NCBI GenBank assembly: GCA_964620425.1
Contig: CAZUGV010000014.1
Location: 1-42,137 of the forward strand
Origin: DASXUG01 sp964620425
GTDB lineage: Bacteria > Pseudomonadota > Gammaproteobacteria > Burkholderiales > Methylophilaceae
Direction of reading: 5' to 3'
DNA length: 42,137 bases
The notes below the pieces were generated by a model, which saw nothing but the letters and a program-made list of their open reading frames with translations, ran no database searches and was not told the origin of the DNA. How positions within the stretch are numbered: position 1 is the stretch's first letter; the number at the start of each line of letters is the position of its first letter. This document shows positions 16,688 to 24,618 of this stretch, piece by piece. The translations under genes and the position numbers were made by a program.

Positions 16688-17725
16688 TTAGCGCGGAACT
16701 AAACCACCACGACCAAAAAACTCTTCAATTAAAAAGTCTTCAAGGCCTGCGTTATCCGCAGGTCTTGCGGATAGGTTGATGACGCGCCCGAGGCGTTGTG
16801 ACTCCCAATTAAAATCGCCTGTATATTCTTCACGAATGATGGCAATCATTTTTTTGACCATGGCACGCTGAATGTCGCCACCTAGCGGTACTTCAACCTC
16901 GAAGTCACGTTGCCTTACCTTGCTATAGTCATTCTTCCAACCTTTAAAAGTAAACCGCCCAGTGCGTAACGATATTTCACGAATCTGAAAAAGGCCGTTG
17001 CCACCTTGCGGTTGCAAGTTACGCTGAATAGCCGCAGTACGTTTATCTTCATCACTGATTGGGGAGTTATCCCGTGCGTTAATTTCGTCTGAATCTTTCT
17101 GAGTAGCACCTTGTGCGGCTTGGCGTTGTTCCTTTTGTCTCTTGATATAGGCTTGCATGTCCTCACCCGGTAGCGGATCAGTGCTTTGTGCGGGTGGGTT
17201 GTGCGTAATTGCTGGTGTCATTGGTGGCTTTGTGATTGGAGGACGCGGTTTTTCCTCCTTTATTACTTCAGGGCTTGGTTGGGTACTTGTGATTATTTTG
17301 GGTATCGGTGCTGGATTCTCCAGCTTTGGTTTTTTTGTTTTCTGTATTGGTTTAGGCTTAACTGGCGGAGCTGGTGGTTCAGCAATTGTGGTGTTTTGTG
17401 CAATTTGAGGGGATGGCAGAGATAGCTGTACATCAAGTGTTTTATTTTTCTTGGTTGATCCTCCCATATCCAAAAGTTTGGGTGCTAAAGTCATCAGCAG
17501 AAGCAAGTGAATTAAGATAGAAATGATGAATGCAATAAGCGTATTACGGCTAATGCGAATTTGGATAACACGATCTCCGCGACTTGGTAATCGCCATAAA
17601 GAAACCGCAGGTGTGTCTATACTTGATGTGCTTTGTAGATTCGCTGCCAACTTGTTGTTAGAAGTGTCAGGATCTGCCAGTATATGAGTGTTGGGCTGGG
17701 TGTTTTGCACAGTGCTATTAGACAA
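16688..17725 (-). CDS. TonB-like membrane-anchored protein of unknown function
   Basis: The protein has 345 residues. A cytoplasmic tail of about 65 residues is followed by one transmembrane helix (about 66-88: LIAFIISILIHLLLLMTLAP). A Pro/Lys-rich spacer (about 110-200, with PPAPPVKPKP) resembles TonB or TolA linkers, and a charged helix follows (EDMQAYIKRQKEQRQAAQ). The final 110 residues form a compact domain (RTGRFTFKGW, EDFLIEEFFGRGG) that does not match the TonB C-terminal fold I know. It lies 27 bp downstream of ftsX on the same strand, so it is probably cotranscribed with ftsY-ftsE-ftsX and may act in the envelope. Convergent with ppc. Confidence 0.75.
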   Translation of the reverse strand: MSNSTVQNTQPNTHILADPDTSNNKLAANLQSTSSIDTPAVSLWRLPSRGDRVIQIRISRNTLIAFIISILIHLLLLMTLAPKLLDMGGSTKKNKTLDVQLSLPSPQIAQNTTIAEPPAPPVKPKPIQKTKKPKLENPAPIPKIITSTQPSPEVIKEEKPRPPITKPPMTPAITHNPPAQSTDPLPGEDMQAYIKRQKEQRQAAQGATQKDSDEINARDNSPISDEDKRTAAIQRNLQPQGGNGLFQIREISLRTGRFTFKGWKNDYSKVRQRDFEVEVPLGGDIQRAMVKKMIAIIREEYTGDFNWESQRLGRVINLSARPADNAGLEDFLIEEFFGRGGLVPR

Positions 17726-17752
17726 GATACTATTCAGTCGGAACTCATTAAG

Positions 17753-18664
17753 TTATTTGTGGGTATTGAGCTGCGCTAACGAGTGATTTACAGCAAAGTA
17801 GGCAGCCACCAAGCCTAAACTAACGGCTGTAAAGATTAACCCAGCAATTAATATTGGTGCAGGCAATGTAAGTGTAAAGTCGCTGGCATATAAATTGGCA
17901 ATTTTTGCGATTGATTGATTGAAAAGATACACCACTACAGTCAACATGCCATAGGCTGCTATCCCACCACCCAAGCCATAAAGCGCGCCTGCATATAAAA
18001 AAGGGCGGCGGATAAATCCATCCGTTGCTCCGATGAGTTGACTGACTTCTATTTCCTCGCGTTGGGTCAGAATTTGCAAGCGGATGGTATTGCCAATAAT
18101 GGTGATTAGTGCGAAACCAAGTAGCCCTACTAAGACCACAATACCCTGATGAGCTAGCTGTAATATGGCGTCGAAACGCTTAATCCAGTTTGCATCTACT
18201 TGTGCCAGTTCCACGCCATCCCAAGTTTGCATTTCAGCTTGCAATTGCGTTATGGTATCTGGCTCGATTGATTTTGGAAAGACAAAGAAAGCATCAGGTA
18301 GTGGATTTTTTTCAAGATTAGTAGTCGCTAGTTTTGTGCTTTCACTTTCCTGAAACTTTTGCCAAGCCATGTCTTTATCTGCAAATTGATAATGGTCGAC
18401 CATCTTGTGTTTGGCTAGTTGCTCACCAATTTTTTCGATAGTTGCACTATCGCTATCGAGCTTTAAAAAAAGCGTAAGTTGCGGTTCACTTTTTACATTG
18501 CCTGCAAGACGATTTAGGTTATCCACTATGACGTATAACATGCTAGGTAAGCACAACGTTACCCCCATCACACAACAAATCATGAGTGTGGCGAGTAATT
18601 GATGACGCGTTCTAACAAACACTTGTTTGCATGCCTGTTGGTGTTGATTGAGCCATTGGTTCAT
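17753..18664 (-). CDS. ftsX: Cell-division ABC-like permease FtsX
   Basis: This inner-membrane protein has 303 residues and four transmembrane helices: about 22-45, then three between 170 and 295. A periplasmic domain lies between the first two. FtsX marks are the N-terminal cytoplasmic stretch and the EEIEVSQLIGATDGFIRRPF segment in the cytoplasmic loop. With FtsE it recruits and activates septal amidases (through EnvC/NlpD-type partners) and assists divisome assembly. Its ATG overlaps the ftsE stop (TAATG), so translation is coupled. Confidence 0.93.
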   Translation of the reverse strand: MNQWLNQHQQACKQVFVRTRHQLLATLMICCVMGVTLCLPSMLYVIVDNLNRLAGNVKSEPQLTLFLKLDSDSATIEKIGEQLAKHKMVDHYQFADKDMAWQKFQESESTKLATTNLEKNPLPDAFFVFPKSIEPDTITQLQAEMQTWDGVELAQVDANWIKRFDAILQLAHQGIVVLVGLLGFALITIIGNTIRLQILTQREEIEVSQLIGATDGFIRRPFLYAGALYGLGGGIAAYGMLTVVVYLFNQSIAKIANLYASDFTLTLPAPILIAGLIFTAVSLGLVAAYFAVNHSLAQLNTHK

Positions 18665-19341
18665 TACGCTAACATTCCTTGATGCAGATTGATTGTTTTG
18701 ATGGATGCGCTGTCATTCATTAATCCTGCATTCGCCAAATAGCTGCTTGGGATTTGATGTGTTGCCATGATAAGGGTCACGCCTACTTGTTGAAATGCAA
18801 AAAATAATTGCATGATGTCTTGCGCGTATCCTTCATCTAAATTACCTGTTGGCTCATCGGCAATCAGTATTGAGGGTCGGCTCACAACCGCGCGTGCAAT
18901 AGCTAGGCGCTGTTGCTCCCCACCAGATAGTGTAATGGGCATGGCTTTTTCTTTGTTAAGCAAGCCAACTTTATCGAGTGCTGCACGTATTCGTTTGCCT
19001 GCCTCATTGCCTGTAATGCCGTTGATATATAAAGGCAATGCCACGTTTTCATAGCAATTACGGTCGTACAGCAATTTGTGATCTTGAAACACCAAGCCAA
19101 ATTTACGGCGTAAAAAGGGCAGGGCACTGTTGCGTAATTGGCTAATATTTTGGTTGCCAATCAATACTGTGCCGCTAGTTGGGCGCTCTATACCTGCAAT
19201 CAGTTTAAGCAAGGTACTTTTGCCTGCACCAGAGTGGCCAGTAATAAAGACTAAATCACCTTGGTTGATTTCAAACGACACATTTTTGAGCGCATCAAAG
19301 CTGCCTGGATAGCGTTTGCTGACTTGGTCAAATTTAATCAT
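18664..19341 (-). CDS. ftsE: Cell-division ATP-binding protein FtsE
   Basis: This ABC ATPase has 225 residues, the usual length. Walker A is GHSGAGKST (35-43), the Q-loop is VFQDHKLL, the signature is LSGGEQQR (138-145), and Walker B is ILIADEPTGN (D162). The H-loop is MATHQ. VFQDHKLLYDRN is a strong FtsE marker that separates it from LolD/MacB ATPases. It drives FtsX and overlaps the ftsX start by one base. ftsY lies 27 bp upstream on the same strand, giving the classic ftsY-ftsE-ftsX unit. Confidence 0.96.
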   Translation of the reverse strand: MIKFDQVSKRYPGSFDALKNVSFEINQGDLVFITGHSGAGKSTLLKLIAGIERPTSGTVLIGNQNISQLRNSALPFLRRKFGLVFQDHKLLYDRNCYENVALPLYINGITGNEAGKRIRAALDKVGLLNKEKAMPITLSGGEQQRLAIARAVVSRPSILIADEPTGNLDEGYAQDIMQLFFAFQQVGVTLIMATHQIPSSYLANAGLMNDSASIKTINLHQGMLA

Positions 19342-19368
19342 GCATTAAATCTACTATTCAAAACTCGG

Positions 19369-20340
19369 TTATTCAAAAAGTGCATCTACAAAATCGCTGG
19401 CTTTAAATGGGCGCAAATCTTCAATCGACTCACCTACTCCAATGAAACGAATAGGGATTGGACGTGATTGCGCAATAGCAGCAATTACTCCGCCTTTGGC
19501 TGTGCCATCGAGCTTGCTTAACACTAAACCTGTCACTTTAAGCGCATCGTCAAACGCTTTGACTTGCATAACAGCATTTTGTCCTGTGTTGGAATCTAAT
19601 ACCAATAATATTTCATGCGGCGCTCCTGGTAGCGCTTTATCAATGACACGTTGAACTTTGCGGATTTCTTCCATCAAGTTAAGTTGGGTGGGTAAGCGAC
19701 CTGCAGTATCAGCCAACACGATATCAATATTTTTTGCTTTGGCAGATTGCACCGCATCAAAAATCACTGCGGCTGGGTCACCGCCTTCGCTTGCAATCAC
19801 ATGCACATTGTTGCGTTCGCCCCATGCTTGCAGTTGCTCACGTGCAGCTGCGCGGAAGGTGTCGCCTGCGGCAATGAGTACTGATTTACCTTGTGCCTGA
19901 AATAAATGAGCGAGCTTGCCTATAGTTGTGGTCTTGCCCGCGCCATTTACCCCGCACATCATAATGACAAATGGACTGGCAGTCTCTGTTTGTAAGGGAA
20001 GTTCAAGAGGTAAGAGTAATTCTAATAGCGAATCTTTAAGTGCTTGTTTGAGTTGCGTAGTGTCACTTAAGTTTTGGCGTTTTACACGTCCTTTGATTTG
20101 TTCCAATAACGCCTGTGTTGCAGCTACGCCAACATCTGAGGTGAGCAAAATGGTTTCTAACTCTTCATAAACGTCGTCATCAATTTTTCCGCCGCTGAAT
20201 AAGCCAGATAATTGTTTGCCAAGTTGGCTACGTGTTTTTGCTAATCCTTGTTTAAGGCGCTCTGTCCAGCTTAGATGGGGCGTTTCAGCAACTTCTGTTG
20301 TGCTGCTGGGCGTTTTGTCTTTTTTGAAAAAATCGAACAT
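19369..20340 (-). CDS. ftsY: Signal recognition particle receptor FtsY
   Basis: This SRP receptor GTPase delivers ribosome-nascent chains to the Sec translocon. It is about 323 residues from ATG 20340 (MFDFFKK, the usual FtsY start); a GTG at 20370 would add ten residues. The acidic A domain is much shorter than in E. coli, as in many betaproteobacteria. The N domain spans about 25-110. The G domain has G1 GVNGAGKTTT (130-139), DTFRAAAREQL, DTAGR (211-215) and SKLDGTAKGG. First gene of the ftsY-ftsE-ftsX unit and divergent from the M16 peptidases. Confidence 0.96.
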   Translation of the reverse strand: MFDFFKKDKTPSSTTEVAETPHLSWTERLKQGLAKTRSQLGKQLSGLFSGGKIDDDVYEELETILLTSDVGVAATQALLEQIKGRVKRQNLSDTTQLKQALKDSLLELLLPLELPLQTETASPFVIMMCGVNGAGKTTTIGKLAHLFQAQGKSVLIAAGDTFRAAAREQLQAWGERNNVHVIASEGGDPAAVIFDAVQSAKAKNIDIVLADTAGRLPTQLNLMEEIRKVQRVIDKALPGAPHEILLVLDSNTGQNAVMQVKAFDDALKVTGLVLSKLDGTAKGGVIAAIAQSRPIPIRFIGVGESIEDLRPFKASDFVDALFE

Positions 20341-20472
20341 GGGAATCAACTTGTATGTGGTGGATAACACTATCCGTTTCTGAGGTGCTATTTTAGTCGT
20401 ATTTGATGCACAAGGCTATGAACTAACATAGATTTACACGAGTCATACATTCGCTTAAATAATTTCGCCAGT

Positions 20473-20499
20473 TATAATGCAATACAAAAATAAGAGAGG
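20473..20499 (+). promoter_or_regulatory. -10 box and ribosome site that set the M16 start
   Basis: A consensus TATAAT (20473-20478) overlaps the in-frame ATG at 20477. Transcription would begin near 20485, downstream of that ATG. AAGAGAGG (20492-20499) is a good ribosome site 7 nt ahead of GTG 20507. Together they favour GTG 20507 as the start. The -35 region (TTCGCT) is weak. Confidence 0.6.
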
Positions 20500-20506
20500 T
20501 AGTTAC

Positions 20507-21880
20507 GTGGTTTTGAAAAGAATATTGTTTTTGTTGAGTTTTTTTTCATCGTTGTGGAATGTTGCGGAGGTTTCTGCAGCTGATATTCAAGAGTTTAAGC
20601 TTGATAATGGTTTAAAACTTATCGTGCAAGAAGATCATCGCTCTCCCGTTGTAGTATCGCAAGTGTGGTATCGCGCTGGTAGTTTAGATGAAGTGAATGG
20701 CAAAACTGGCGTTGCGCATGTGCTTGAGCACATGATGTTTAAAGGCACGAAAAAAATTAAGCCTGGCCAGTTTTCACGTATGGTGGCTGCGGCTGGAGGG
20801 CGTGAAAATGCTTTTACTAGCACAGATCAAACTTGCTATTTTCAGCAACTAGAAAAATCAAATTTACCTTTATCTTTCGAGTTAGAAGCAGACCGCATGG
20901 CAAATCTTCAAATTACCGATGAGGAGTTTGCAAAAGAGATTAAAGTGGTGATGGAAGAGCGTCGCTGGCGCACAGATGATAAACCACAATCTAAAGTGAA
21001 TGAGCAGTTTCAATCCACTATTTATAAGGTTCACCCTTACTCACGTCCAGTCGTTGGTTGGATGAATGACCTTGAAAATATGACCGCCGATGACGCGCGT
21101 GAGTGGTATCGCACATGGTATGCGCCCAATAATGCGGTCGTGGTAGTGGTTGGTGATGTCAAAGCGCAAGAAGTCTATCAACTAGCACAAAAACATTTTG
21201 GTGGAATTAAAGCGCGTGCTTTGCCAGCACGCAAGCCGCAAGTAGAGCCAGAACAAATTGGCGAGCGTCGTTTAATCGTTAAAGCACCTGCTAAATTGCC
21301 CTATGTCATGTTGGGTTATCATGTGCCAGCCCTGCAAGATGCCGAAAAAGATTGGGAGCCGTATGCCTTGGAGATTTTATCTGGCGTGTTAGATGGTAAT
21401 CCCTCAGCAAGGTTGAATCAAAAACTCGTGCGTGAATCGCAAGTGGCGGTAGATGTTGGCTCAGGCTATGACATGATTACACGCGGTAGAGAGGCCATTT
21501 TTGAATTGGCAGGTTCGCCGTCAGAGGGTAAAACGGCTGCCGATATAGAAGCTGCTTTAATTCAGCAATTGGAGTTAATTAAAGCTAAAGGTGTTACAAC
21601 GGAAGAGTTGGATCGCGTTAAAGCGCAAGTGATTGCGGCCAATGTATATCAACGTGACTCAATGTTTTATCAGGGGATGCAAATTGGGCAATATGAAATG
21701 TCTGGTTTTTCTTGGAAAAACTTACAAGATTACCCAAGTAAACTCAAAGCAGTCACCGCAGAACAAGTACAAGCAGTAGCGAAAAAGTACTTTGTCAAAG
21801 ATAATTTAACGGTAGCTATCTTAGATCCGCAGCCGATAGACCCCAATGCAAAACCTCAGGGGAAACCACATGTACACTAA
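20507..21880 (+). CDS. M16 zinc peptidase, catalytic member of a pair
   Basis: The protein is about 457 residues from GTG 20507 and has an N-terminal signal peptide (LKRILFLLSFFSS to VSAADI), so it is periplasmic. The inverted zinc motif H71-V-L-E74-H75 is intact. The third ligand is E150 or E151 (VVMEERRWRTDD), at the usual distance for M16. The C-terminal half has the SARLNQKLVRES block. It overlaps the next gene, a second M16 protein that lacks the zinc motif. This active/inactive arrangement matches two-subunit M16B peptidases such as mitochondrial processing peptidase. Probable role: clearing small peptides in the envelope. The substrate is unknown. Confidence 0.9.
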   Translation: MVLKRILFLLSFFSSLWNVAEVSAADIQEFKLDNGLKLIVQEDHRSPVVVSQVWYRAGSLDEVNGKTGVAHVLEHMMFKGTKKIKPGQFSRMVAAAGGRENAFTSTDQTCYFQQLEKSNLPLSFELEADRMANLQITDEEFAKEIKVVMEERRWRTDDKPQSKVNEQFQSTIYKVHPYSRPVVGWMNDLENMTADDAREWYRTWYAPNNAVVVVVGDVKAQEVYQLAQKHFGGIKARALPARKPQVEPEQIGERRLIVKAPAKLPYVMLGYHVPALQDAEKDWEPYALEILSGVLDGNPSARLNQKLVRESQVAVDVGSGYDMITRGREAIFELAGSPSEGKTAADIEAALIQQLELIKAKGVTTEELDRVKAQVIAANVYQRDSMFYQGMQIGQYEMSGFSWKNLQDYPSKLKAVTAEQVQAVAKKYFVKDNLTVAILDPQPIDPNAKPQGKPHVH

Positions 21881-23231
21881 TCAATTCGGGCAATATGCAA
21901 AGAGTCACTTTAGTATGAAGTTAAAGAAATATATCAAAAACGCCATTCTTTCCTTATTAGCCTTATTCAGTTTCCACGCGCAAGCTGGTCTTAATATTCA
22001 ACAATGGCAAACATCACAGGGTAGCGAAGTGTATTTTGTTGAAAATCATGATTTGCCGATTATTGATTTAAGCGTTAACTTTGCTGCGGGCAATGCGCGT
22101 GATGAATCAGCCAAAGCAGGCTTGGCGTCTATGACAAAACACATGATGGCGTTGGGTGCTGCTGGCATGACTGAGGAGAAAATTTCTAAACAATTGGCGG
22201 ATGTTGGTGCCAATATGGGTGGTGCTGTGGATAGCGATATTGCAAGTTTTAAATTGCGCACGTTAAGTAGTCCACTTGAACGTGATCAGGCTTATGATGT
22301 TTTTATTAATATTTTGCAAAAGCCTGACTTTCCTGACAATGTCTTGCTTCGCGAAAAAGCACGCGTTATTGCTGCGCTACAAGAAAGCGCCACTCAACCT
22401 GAGAGTGTCTCTGGTCGTGCTTTTATGAAAGCGCTGTACCCCAATCATCCATACTCTATAAGTAGTGAGCCAGAGTCCGTGGCGGCGATTAAACGTGAAG
22501 ATTTACAGAAGTTTTATGCCACTTACTATGGAGCAAAAGGTAGCGTGATTGCATTGATTGGTGACATGAGTAGAGCAGATGCTGCGAAGCTGGCTGAACG
22601 CATTGCGGCGGGCTTGCCGCAAGTCAGTGCACCAGCCCCTTTGCCAGCAGCAAGCTACCCTGAGCAAGCTAAAGAGGTGCGGATTCCGCATCCAGCCAGC
22701 CAGTCGCATATTTTTCTGGGTTATCCTGGGATTAAGCGTGGCGATCCTGATTTTTTTGCCTTGTATGTTGGTAACTATGTGTTAGGTGGTGGTGGTTTTG
22801 TGTCGCGCTTAACTGAAGAGGTGCGAGAAAAACGTGGATTGGTTTACAGTGTTTATAGTTATTTTATGCCGATGACACAAATAGGCCCATTTCAAATCGG
22901 TCTGCAAACAAAGCGGGAGCAAGCCGAGCAAGCGCTTAAAGTGGTGCATGAGACATTAGATAACTTTATGCAAAATGGCATTACTGATAAAGAATTAACC
23001 ACCGCGAAACAAAATATCACGGGTGGTTTTCCGCTACGTTTAGATAGCAACGCAAAAATTCTTGATTATCTCGCTGTGATTGGTTTCTACCATTTGCCAT
23101 TAACCTATCTAGATGACTTTAATAAAAACATCAGTGCAGTGACAAAAGAGCAAGTAAAAGAGGCATTTAACCGCAGAGTAGATACCAATAAACTGGTTAC
23201 CATCGTGGTAGGTGGTAATGGCGGCAAGTAA
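21870..23231 (+). CDS. M16 peptidase-like protein, non-catalytic partner
   Basis: The protein is 453 residues from ATG 21870 (AGGGG 8 nt upstream), overlapping the previous stop by 11 nt. An ATG at 21915 would give a shorter signal sequence. It has a signal peptide (KNAILSLLALFSFHAQA). At the site of HxxEH it has SMTKHMMALG, so both the first His and the Glu are absent and zinc cannot be bound in the usual way. It retains the substrate-side GGGGFVSRLTEEVREKRGL and a Y in LVYSVYSY. It probably forms a heterodimer with the preceding active subunit. The same pair is frequent in proteobacteria next to rsmD and coaD. Confidence 0.9.
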   Translation: MYTNQFGQYAKSHFSMKLKKYIKNAILSLLALFSFHAQAGLNIQQWQTSQGSEVYFVENHDLPIIDLSVNFAAGNARDESAKAGLASMTKHMMALGAAGMTEEKISKQLADVGANMGGAVDSDIASFKLRTLSSPLERDQAYDVFINILQKPDFPDNVLLREKARVIAALQESATQPESVSGRAFMKALYPNHPYSISSEPESVAAIKREDLQKFYATYYGAKGSVIALIGDMSRADAAKLAERIAAGLPQVSAPAPLPAASYPEQAKEVRIPHPASQSHIFLGYPGIKRGDPDFFALYVGNYVLGGGGFVSRLTEEVREKRGLVYSVYSYFMPMTQIGPFQIGLQTKREQAEQALKVVHETLDNFMQNGITDKELTTAKQNITGGFPLRLDSNAKILDYLAVIGFYHLPLTYLDDFNKNISAVTKEQVKEAFNRRVDTNKLVTIVVGGNGGK

Positions 23232-23760
23232 CCGAGTTCGCATTGGTGGCGGTGAGTGGCGTAGCCGTTTAATCAGTTTCCCCGATGCGGAAGGCTTGCG
23301 GCCAACGCCAGACCGTGTGCGGCAAACGCTATTTAATTGGCTTGGGCAAGATTTACATGGTTTGGTCTGCTTGGATTTATTTGCGGGCACTGGAGTCATG
23401 GGTTTCGAATCGCTGTCACGTGGGGCAAAGGCGGTCGTGATGGTGGAAAAAGCCTTGGTCGCTTACAAGGCATTACTCGCAAATAAGCAGCTGCTTAAAG
23501 CTGATTCTGCGCAAATTCTCAACCAAGATGTTTTGCAGTTTCTACTACACAACCAGCAAAAGTTTGATGTGATATACCTTGACCCACCTTATCAGTTAGC
23601 TTGGTTAGAAAAAGTTTTGCCGCTACTGCGACCACATTTGAATAATGATGGGGTTGTGTATGTAGAAGCAGAGTTTCAACTTGCTGAGAGTGCCGACTGG
23701 CAGGTAGTTAAGCAGGGCAAGGCTGGGGCGGTGTTTTATCATTTGTTAAAGCTGGCTTAA
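23218..23760 (+). CDS. rsmD: 16S rRNA (guanine966-N2)-methyltransferase
   Basis: The enzyme has 180 residues and uses SAM to methylate G966 of 16S rRNA. The start ATG 23218 lies inside the end of the M16 gene (overlap 14 nt) with AGGTGG just upstream. RPTPDRVRQTLFNWL (28-42) is the RsmD signature, LDLFAGTG (52-59) is the SAM motif, and DPPY (122-125) is the catalytic loop. It is normally followed by coaD, as here. Confidence 0.96.
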   Translation: MAASNRVRIGGGEWRSRLISFPDAEGLRPTPDRVRQTLFNWLGQDLHGLVCLDLFAGTGVMGFESLSRGAKAVVMVEKALVAYKALLANKQLLKADSAQILNQDVLQFLLHNQQKFDVIYLDPPYQLAWLEKVLPLLRPHLNNDGVVYVEAEFQLAESADWQVVKQGKAGAVFYHLLKLA

Positions 23761-23873
23761 ATTTGAAAAGTTACTTTATGGCTATAGAACAAGCCTAATA
23801 AACGCGCAATGGTATAGCGTGTTAAAATTCCTCCTTTAAATACGATTAAGCTGATTTAACGGTCAGAAGATAG

Positions 23874-24362
23874 ATGCAGAAAAATCTTAAAGTTGTTTAC
23901 CCTGGGACATTCGACCCAATGACGCGTGGCCATGAAGATGTGGTTCGTCGTGCCGCTGGTTTGTTTGGTGAAGTGATTGTGGCTATTGCACAAAATCCAG
24001 GCAAAAAGCCATTTTTTAATTTAGAAGAACGTGTGCTGCTTGCCACTGAAATTCTGGCTGATTGTCCTAATGTGCAAGTGCTTGGTTTTTCGGGGTTATT
24101 AATGCAGTTTGTGCAAGAGCAGGGTGCCCGTGTGGTGATTCGTGGGTTACGCGCCGCGTCTGATTTTGAATACGAGTTCCAATTGGCAGGGATGAACCGT
24201 ACTTTGTTCCCAGAAGTTGAGTCTATTTTCCTCACGCCAAGTGATCAATACATGTTTATTTCTTCTACCTTGGTGCGTGAAGTGGCTGTATTAGGAGGGG
24301 ATGTGAGCAAGTTTGTTTCACCCTCAGTCGCTGTGGCGATTAAAGCAAAATTGGTGGTATAA
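23874..24362 (+). CDS. coaD: Phosphopantetheine adenylyltransferase
   Basis: This cytosolic enzyme of 162 residues transfers AMP from ATP to 4'-phosphopantetheine, the penultimate step of coenzyme A synthesis. The nucleotidyltransferase motif is PGTFDPMTRGH, with H20 in the TxGH site. The RGLRAASDFEYEFQLAGMN block and the ISSTLVRE motif are both characteristic. Length is typical (about 160). It follows rsmD after 113 bp and precedes the ferredoxin gene by 1 bp. Confidence 0.97.
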   Translation: MQKNLKVVYPGTFDPMTRGHEDVVRRAAGLFGEVIVAIAQNPGKKPFFNLEERVLLATEILADCPNVQVLGFSGLLMQFVQEQGARVVIRGLRAASDFEYEFQLAGMNRTLFPEVESIFLTPSDQYMFISSTLVREVAVLGGDVSKFVSPSVAVAIKAKLVV

Positions 24363-24363
24363 C

Positions 24364-24618
24364 ATGGCGCTAATGATTACTGATGAATGCATCAATTGCG
24401 ATGTTTGCGAGCCAGAGTGCCCCAATGACGCCATTTACCAAGGCCAGGAAATCTACGAAATCAACCCAAACTTATGCACCGAATGCGTTGGGCATTACGA
24501 TAAGCCACAATGCCAACAAGTGTGCCCGATAGATTGCATTCCGTTTAACCCAGATATGCGTGAAACCAAAGATCAATTGATGGAGAAGTATGTGAGGATT
24601 ATTGCGGCTAAAGCTTAA
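24364..24618 (+). CDS. YfhL-type 2[4Fe-4S] ferredoxin
   Basis: The protein is 84 residues from ATG 24364, one base after the coaD stop. A longer frame runs back into coaD, but its extra residues do not resemble ferredoxin. The first cluster motif is C-x2-C-x2-C-x3-CP (CINCDVCEPECP). The second is C-x2-C-x8-C-x3-CP (CTECVGHYDKPQCQQVCP), the insertion typical of Alvin/YfhL ferredoxins. It carries electrons at low potential; its partner is unknown. The stop overlaps the stop of the convergent membrane protein gene. Confidence 0.93.
   Translation: MALMITDECINCDVCEPECPNDAIYQGQEIYEINPNLCTECVGHYDKPQCQQVCPIDCIPFNPDMRETKDQLMEKYVRIIAAKA

Noticed and set aside
17157..17425. Plus-strand frames opposite the TonB-like gene
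   Set aside because: They are Gly/Val- or Trp/Cys-rich antisense readings of its Pro/Lys-rich linker, with no start context.
19442..20170. Several plus-strand frames opposite ftsY
   Set aside because: They mirror a clearly coding ftsY sequence and have low-complexity Ser/Ala composition.
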